From contig DCDB01000271.1 in the NCBI GenBank assembly GCA_002316215.1, positions 1-10,178 of the forward strand: a stretch of DNA of 10,178 bases, in the 5' to 3' direction. The position numbers and the translations under genes are program-made. The DNA comes from Lachnospiraceae bacterium UBA1066 (GTDB lineage: Bacteria > Bacillota > Clostridia > Lachnospirales > Lachnospiraceae). The stretch's first letter is position 1. Each line of letters opens with the position of its first letter. Below, piece after piece: positions 7,094 through 10,178 of this stretch. The notes beneath the pieces were generated by a model that worked only from the letters and a program-made list of their open reading frames with translations, was not told the DNA's origin and searched no databases.

Positions 7094-7333
7094 ATGGATC
7101 GGAAAGAGCTGGAGAATAAGATTATTGAACTGGTAGCCGTTTCTTACAATAAACAGCCGTCGGAGCTGTCCCTTGAGACGAATTTTAAGAATGACCTGTC
7201 CGGCGCTTCCATACAGATGGTAGCCCTGGTTGCAGAAATCGAAAATGAACTTGACGCGATGATCGCGCTCCAGGATGCGGCGGCCTGCAATACGATCGGA
7301 GAACTTGTCGATGCTGTGGAGGCGGAGCTGTAA
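7094..7333 (+). CDS. Acyl carrier protein (pathway-specific)
   Basis: 79 residues, the normal ACP length, with an acidic four-helix pattern. The phosphopantetheine attachment region DLSGASIQMVAL (34-45) aligns with the consensus DLGADSLDLVEL, making Ser39 the attachment site. The usual DSL triplet is ASI here, a notable departure just before the modified serine. A dedicated ACP beside a thiolase/DUF35 pair suggests that acyl groups are carried as ACP thioesters or exchanged between CoA and ACP. The ribosome binding site AAGGAG (7080-7085) is eight bases before the ATG. The stop TAA shares one base with the start of the next gene (TAATG), so the two are translationally coupled. Attachment of the prosthetic group is inferred. 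Confidence 0.75.
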   Translation: MDRKELENKIIELVAVSYNKQPSELSLETNFKNDLSGASIQMVALVAEIENELDAMIALQDAAACNTIGELVDAVEAEL

Positions 7334-8340
7334 TGAGCGTTCTTGACGGCATTTATGCGAAAGCAAAAGCAAATCCGCAGAAGGTGGCATTTCCCGAAGC
7401 GACAAATGAAAAAATGATGCAGGCGGCTTATGAAGCGGGCAGGGAAGGCTGCATTCTTCCGGTTCTGGTCGGCAATGCCGAAGAAATCAGGACGCTTGCG
7501 AAAGAACGCGGCTATGAGGCTTCTGCTTTTACTATTGCGGATATCAACGAAGAAACGGAGAAAGCCCGGATTATTGCAGAATATGTTGCGCTTCCGGATA
7601 CGAAGCTCAGGGAAAAAGCATTGGGACGCCGCATGCAGAATCCCCTGTATTATGCCATGGCAATGCAGAAAATCGGAGAGGTCAGCGTGACCTTTGCCGG
7701 TATTGACAATACAACCGGGGACGTGCTTCTTGCCGGACAGATGATGATCGGCCTTGCGCCGGGAATCCAGACGGTTTCCAGCATCGGCCTTTGCGATATT
7801 CCCGGATTTGAGGGCAGCGAAGGATCGCTTCTTGCCGTCGGCGACAGTGCGGTCTGCACGAATCCTACGTCGGAACAGCTGGCGGACATTGCGATTTCTG
7901 CCTGTGATACCGTGAAGAGCCTGCTTTCCTGGGAGCCCCGGTGCGCGTTTGTCTGCTATTCTACGCTCGGGAGCGGGCAGGGAGAGCTCATAGACAAAGT
8001 GACGAAAGCCCTTGCGATTGCAAATGAAAAGCGCCCGGATCTTGCCATTGACGGGGAGTTCCAGTTTGACGCGGCCATTTCCCGGGAGGTGGCGAAAAAG
8101 AAAGTCAGGCGGGAAAGCAAGGTTGCAGGTAAGGCAAATGTCATTATCTGGCCGGATCTAAACGTCGGAAATGTCGGTGTCAAGCTGATCCAGCAGTTCG
8201 GCCATGCGGATGCTTACGGCCCGATGCTTCAGGGATTCAACGGCATCGTCTGCGACTGTTCAAGAGGCGCGCCTGTTTCTGAAATCAAGGGAAATATCGT
8301 TATTTCCGCCGTCCGTGCGGCCGGTATGGATAAGGCATAA
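7333..8340 (+). CDS. Phosphate acyltransferase (Pta/Ptb family, Pta-like)
   Basis: 335 residues, the length of a stand-alone phosphotransacetylase; Ptb proteins are about 300. It swaps CoA for phosphate on a short acyl-CoA. LAIDGEFQFDAAI (237-249), PDLNVGNVG (274-282) and CDCSRGAPV (307-315) match Pta rather than Ptb signatures. Ser310-Arg311 correspond to the catalytic Ser309/Arg310 of the Methanosarcina enzyme. By eye, the arginine in the TTADxxRP segment of Pta (Arg133 of that enzyme) is Leu132 in NTTGDVLLAG here, which may change the acyl or CoA site. The downstream kinase belongs to the butyrate-kinase family, so a substrate longer than acetate is plausible. The start overlaps the ACP stop by one base, with GGAGG (7318-7322) inside the ACP gene as ribosome binding site. 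Confidence 0.85.
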   Translation: MSVLDGIYAKAKANPQKVAFPEATNEKMMQAAYEAGREGCILPVLVGNAEEIRTLAKERGYEASAFTIADINEETEKARIIAEYVALPDTKLREKALGRRMQNPLYYAMAMQKIGEVSVTFAGIDNTTGDVLLAGQMMIGLAPGIQTVSSIGLCDIPGFEGSEGSLLAVGDSAVCTNPTSEQLADIAISACDTVKSLLSWEPRCAFVCYSTLGSGQGELIDKVTKALAIANEKRPDLAIDGEFQFDAAISREVAKKKVRRESKVAGKANVIIWPDLNVGNVGVKLIQQFGHADAYGPMLQGFNGIVCDCSRGAPVSEIKGNIVISAVRAAGMDKA

Positions 8341-8367
8341 AGCGATCATCTCTGCTTTATGCCTTAT
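8330..8367 (+). terminator. 14-bp perfect hairpin at the end of the Pta-like gene, possible attenuator
   Basis: Bases 8330-8343 are the exact reverse complement of 8354-8367 (ATAAGGCATAAAGC with GCTTTATGCCTTAT), with a 10-base loop. The left arm contains the last codons and stop of the acyltransferase gene. Only three T follow (8369-8371), so termination would be partial at best. It may reduce read-through into the kinase gene or protect the 3' end of a processed upstream transcript. Confidence 0.55.
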
Positions 8368-8453
8368 GTTTGAAAAAGGATCCTGTGCAGTGAATATCGG
8401 GGCGGCTTTGAGATGGTCTGCATTTTCGAAATGAAAAATATCAGGGGGAAACT

Positions 8454-9572
8454 ATGAGTTATAGGGTTTTTACGATTAATCCGGGCTCCACATCCACGAA
8501 GATTGCCCTGTTTCAGGGTTCAGAATGTCTTTTTTCTAAAAATGTAGCGCATGATGCCGCTGAACTTTCGAAGTTCGGGAGCATGGCCGGACAGCTTCCG
8601 TACCGGCGTGACATGATACTGGGCATTTTAAAAGATGCCGGCATTGCGCTGGAGAATATCGATGCTTTCGTCGGACGGGGCGGCGGTCTGCTTTCCGTGG
8701 AAGGCGGAACCTATGAGATTACGGATCTGATCCTTCTGCATGCGAGAACCTGTGCCAACGGTGTTGTCCATCCTGCGACTTTAGGTCCGCAGCTGGCAAA
8801 AGAATTTGCGGATCAGTATGGCGGTAAGGCCATGGTCGTAAACCCGCCGGATGTGGATGAACTTCAGGATCTTGCCAGGATGACGGGTATAAAGGGTGTA
8901 TACCGGACCGTTCATCTTCATGCCCTGAATCTCAAGGAAACGGCTATCCGCCACAGCAAAAACGTCATGCATAAAAAATACGGGGAATGCAATTATATCG
9001 TCTGCCATATCGGCGGAGGCATTTCCGTTTCCGCTCATTCCCATGGGAAAATGATTGACGGCTATGATATTGTCGGCGGAGAAGGACCGATGGCACCGAC
9101 CCGCTGCGGGGCGGTTTCTGTTTACGACCTTCTTGATTTTATGGAAAGAGAAAAGGCGGACGCTGCGGCTGTCCGTAAACTGTGCACCAGAACCGGCGGC
9201 TTTGTGAGCCATCTCGGCATATCCGATGCCGTCGAAGTGACAAAACGGGCGGAAAAGGGAGACCCTTATGCGGCCATGGTCTGGAATGCGATGATTTACC
9301 AGATTGAAAAAGGCATCGGTTCCATGGCGGCGGTGCTGAAAGGCCATGTGGACGGGATTCTCTTAGGCGGCGGAATGGTGCACAGCAGGGATCTTGTCAG
9401 CCGGATTACGGAAAGCTGCAGCTTTATTGCCCCGGTATACGCCTATCCCGGCGAGTTTGAAATGGAAGCCATGGCACAGGGTGCTATCCGCGTCCTGGAC
9501 GGAGAGGAAGAATACAAAGTATACACCGGCAGGAAAGTATTTGAAAAATTCGGTTTTGAGAATGAGGCCTGA
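8454..9572 (+). CDS. buk: Butyrate kinase family (acyl phosphate + ADP to carboxylate + ATP)
   Basis: 372 residues, slightly longer than typical Buk (about 355), of the acetate/butyrate kinase branch of the ASKHA superfamily. Visible motifs are NPGSTSTK (9-16, phosphate-1), GRGGGLL with GGTYE (74-80, 84-88), HALN (156-159), HIGGGISVSAH (185-195, phosphate-2), GGEGPMAPTRCG (208-219, with Arg217), AAVLKGHVDGILLGGG (292-307, adenosine site) and YPGEFEMEAMAQGA (331-344). Together with the Pta-like enzyme it would recover ATP from an acyl-CoA product by substrate-level phosphorylation. The actual acyl chain (butyrate, isobutyrate, propionate or other) cannot be read from sequence. The gene is 113 bases from the previous one, behind the hairpin at 8330-8367, and I see no convincing promoter in that gap. 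The ribosome binding site AGGGGGAA (8443-8450) precedes the start. Confidence 0.9.
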   Translation: MSYRVFTINPGSTSTKIALFQGSECLFSKNVAHDAAELSKFGSMAGQLPYRRDMILGILKDAGIALENIDAFVGRGGGLLSVEGGTYEITDLILLHARTCANGVVHPATLGPQLAKEFADQYGGKAMVVNPPDVDELQDLARMTGIKGVYRTVHLHALNLKETAIRHSKNVMHKKYGECNYIVCHIGGGISVSAHSHGKMIDGYDIVGGEGPMAPTRCGAVSVYDLLDFMEREKADAAAVRKLCTRTGGFVSHLGISDAVEVTKRAEKGDPYAAMVWNAMIYQIEKGIGSMAAVLKGHVDGILLGGGMVHSRDLVSRITESCSFIAPVYAYPGEFEMEAMAQGAIRVLDGEEEYKVYTGRKVFEKFGFENEA

Positions 9573-9600
9573 CGGCACAGCAGAAATGAGGAACATGGAA

Positions 9601-10119
9601 ATGGAAAGTAAAAAAGCGATGTGGACGCTGGCACTTGGGATTGCACTTCTGCCGCCGCTTTGGGCGGTACTGGCGCCTTATATCGGGATCACGACCGGCG
9701 GAGTCGCACTGATCTGCGCGGGCCTTTTCGTCGCGAACGGCAACCAATACAAAAATGCGCTTAAGATTTTCCTTGGCTTTTTATGCGGAGATATCTGGGC
9801 GGTATCTGCGCTGCGGTGCATGGGCAGGCTGCCTCTTTCCGCAGACCTTGCGCTTTTTGCAACGCTTTTTCTTTTCGGCGCCCTGGCTGTCATCCTCGGG
9901 ACGGCCTTTGCGAAATTCATTTTCCTCCCGTCCTGGCTCTGCGGATGGGCGATCGGGATGACGGTTTTAGGCCCGCTTGGTTCCGGAAACTTCGGCAGTA
10001 TTCCGATCCAGATCGCCGTGTCGATGTTCGTCGGCGTCTTTTATGTCGGCATCGGCGTGGATCTCTTTCAGAAGAGCCTTTTGAGGCTTCTGGAGAAGCC
10101 GCAGAGGTTCCGGAAATAG
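9601..10119 (+). CDS. DUF1097 family membrane protein
   Basis: 172 residues, strongly hydrophobic, with about six membrane segments (roughly 8-28, 30-47, 54-70, 83-106, 109-125 and 133-156). The pattern ALICAGLFVANGNQYKN (36-52), then KIFLGFLCGDIWA (55-67), is characteristic of DUF1097 proteins such as E. coli YcdZ, whose function is not established. Start choice: the frame is open far upstream inside the kinase gene, and ATGs occur at 9562, 9586, 9595 and 9601. GAGGAA (9588-9593) gives proper spacing only to 9601, so I take that one. It begins 28 bases after the kinase stop and is probably the last gene of the operon. A role in moving the substrate or product across the membrane is a guess from position only. 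Confidence 0.75.
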   Translation: MESKKAMWTLALGIALLPPLWAVLAPYIGITTGGVALICAGLFVANGNQYKNALKIFLGFLCGDIWAVSALRCMGRLPLSADLALFATLFLFGALAVILGTAFAKFIFLPSWLCGWAIGMTVLGPLGSGNFGSIPIQIAVSMFVGVFYVGIGVDLFQKSLLRLLEKPQRFRK

Positions 10120-10125
10120 TTGTTG

Positions 10126-10169
10126 TTCACTCCCTCATATAGGTTCTTGTGAATAATGCCGATTTTTTT
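10126..10169 (+). terminator. Weak possible terminator after the operon
   Basis: A run of seven T (10163-10169) follows the last gene. The only hairpin before it is short: TTCAC (10126-10130) pairs with GTGAA (10149-10153) around an 18-base loop, with nine bases between the stem and the T run. This is poor for an intrinsic terminator. The true end may lie beyond the window. Confidence 0.25.
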
Positions 10170-10178
10170 ATATTTTGT

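Noticed and set aside
9394..9600. Upstream extension of the DUF1097 frame into the kinase gene
   Set aside because: The extra residues overlap the conserved C-terminus of the kinase in another frame and are not membrane-like. The start at 9601 has the fitting ribosome binding site.
10085..10100. Perfect hairpin GGCTTC-TGGA-GAAGCC
   Set aside because: It lies inside the DUF1097 coding sequence and has no T run after it, so there is no reason to call it a terminator.
1..10178. CRISPR array, tRNA, rRNA, transposase or phage genes
   Set aside because: No repeat-spacer pattern, tRNA-like cloverleaf, rRNA stretch, transposase or integrase motif was seen anywhere in the window.

Overview
The window looks like a chromosomal segment of an anaerobic, low-to-mid-GC Firmicute (Bacillota, class Clostridia; a gut Lachnospiraceae-type genome is my best guess). 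This rests on strong AGGAGG-type ribosome binding sites, iron-sulfur and flavin redox proteins, and a fermentative acyl-phosphate/acyl-kinase pair. Taxonomy is inferred from style only. All nine genes are intact and on the + strand.

Layout. Bases 1-401 are non-coding. They hold a convincing Rho-independent terminator of an upstream gene (32-62), a second weaker A/T-rich hairpin, a cluster of AGGTCA-type half-sites (140-196), a perfect TATAAT -10 box (251-256) and a long purine-rich leader with a 13-bp tandem repeat. The operon then runs: FAD-binding_2 flavoprotein (402-1853); a 700-residue NuoG-type/GltD-type iron-sulfur flavoprotein fusion (1887-3989); a NuoF-derived ferredoxin protein that has lost its NADH/FMN motifs (4012-5187); a thiolase-fold enzyme of the SCP2/lipid-transfer type (5227-6534); its usual DUF35 zinc-ribbon/OB partner (6547-6966); a structured 127-bp gap; a small acyl carrier protein (7094-7333); a Pta-like phosphate acyltransferase (7333-8340); a 14-bp perfect hairpin that begins in the end of that gene; a butyrate-kinase family enzyme (8454-9572); and a DUF1097 membrane protein (9601-10119). 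The last 59 bases hold only a weak possible terminator.

How the genes may work together (inference). The first three genes look like a soluble NAD(P)H-linked electron-transfer module. The GltD-type domain exchanges electrons with NAD(P)H, many Fe-S clusters carry them, and the flavoprotein oxidises or reduces an organic substrate. The next genes handle C-C bond chemistry on CoA or ACP thioesters (thiolase + DUF35 + ACP), and the Pta-like/Buk pair would turn the resulting acyl-CoA into acyl phosphate and ATP. The cluster therefore reads as an energy-conserving fermentation route for an unidentified substrate. I do not recognise it as a named pathway. The flavoprotein lacks the fumarate-reductase catalytic arginine, and the NuoF-like protein lacks its FMN/NADH-binding motifs. 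Both point to specialised, non-textbook functions. No CoA ligase, acyl-CoA dehydrogenase, hydratase or regulator gene is present in the window.
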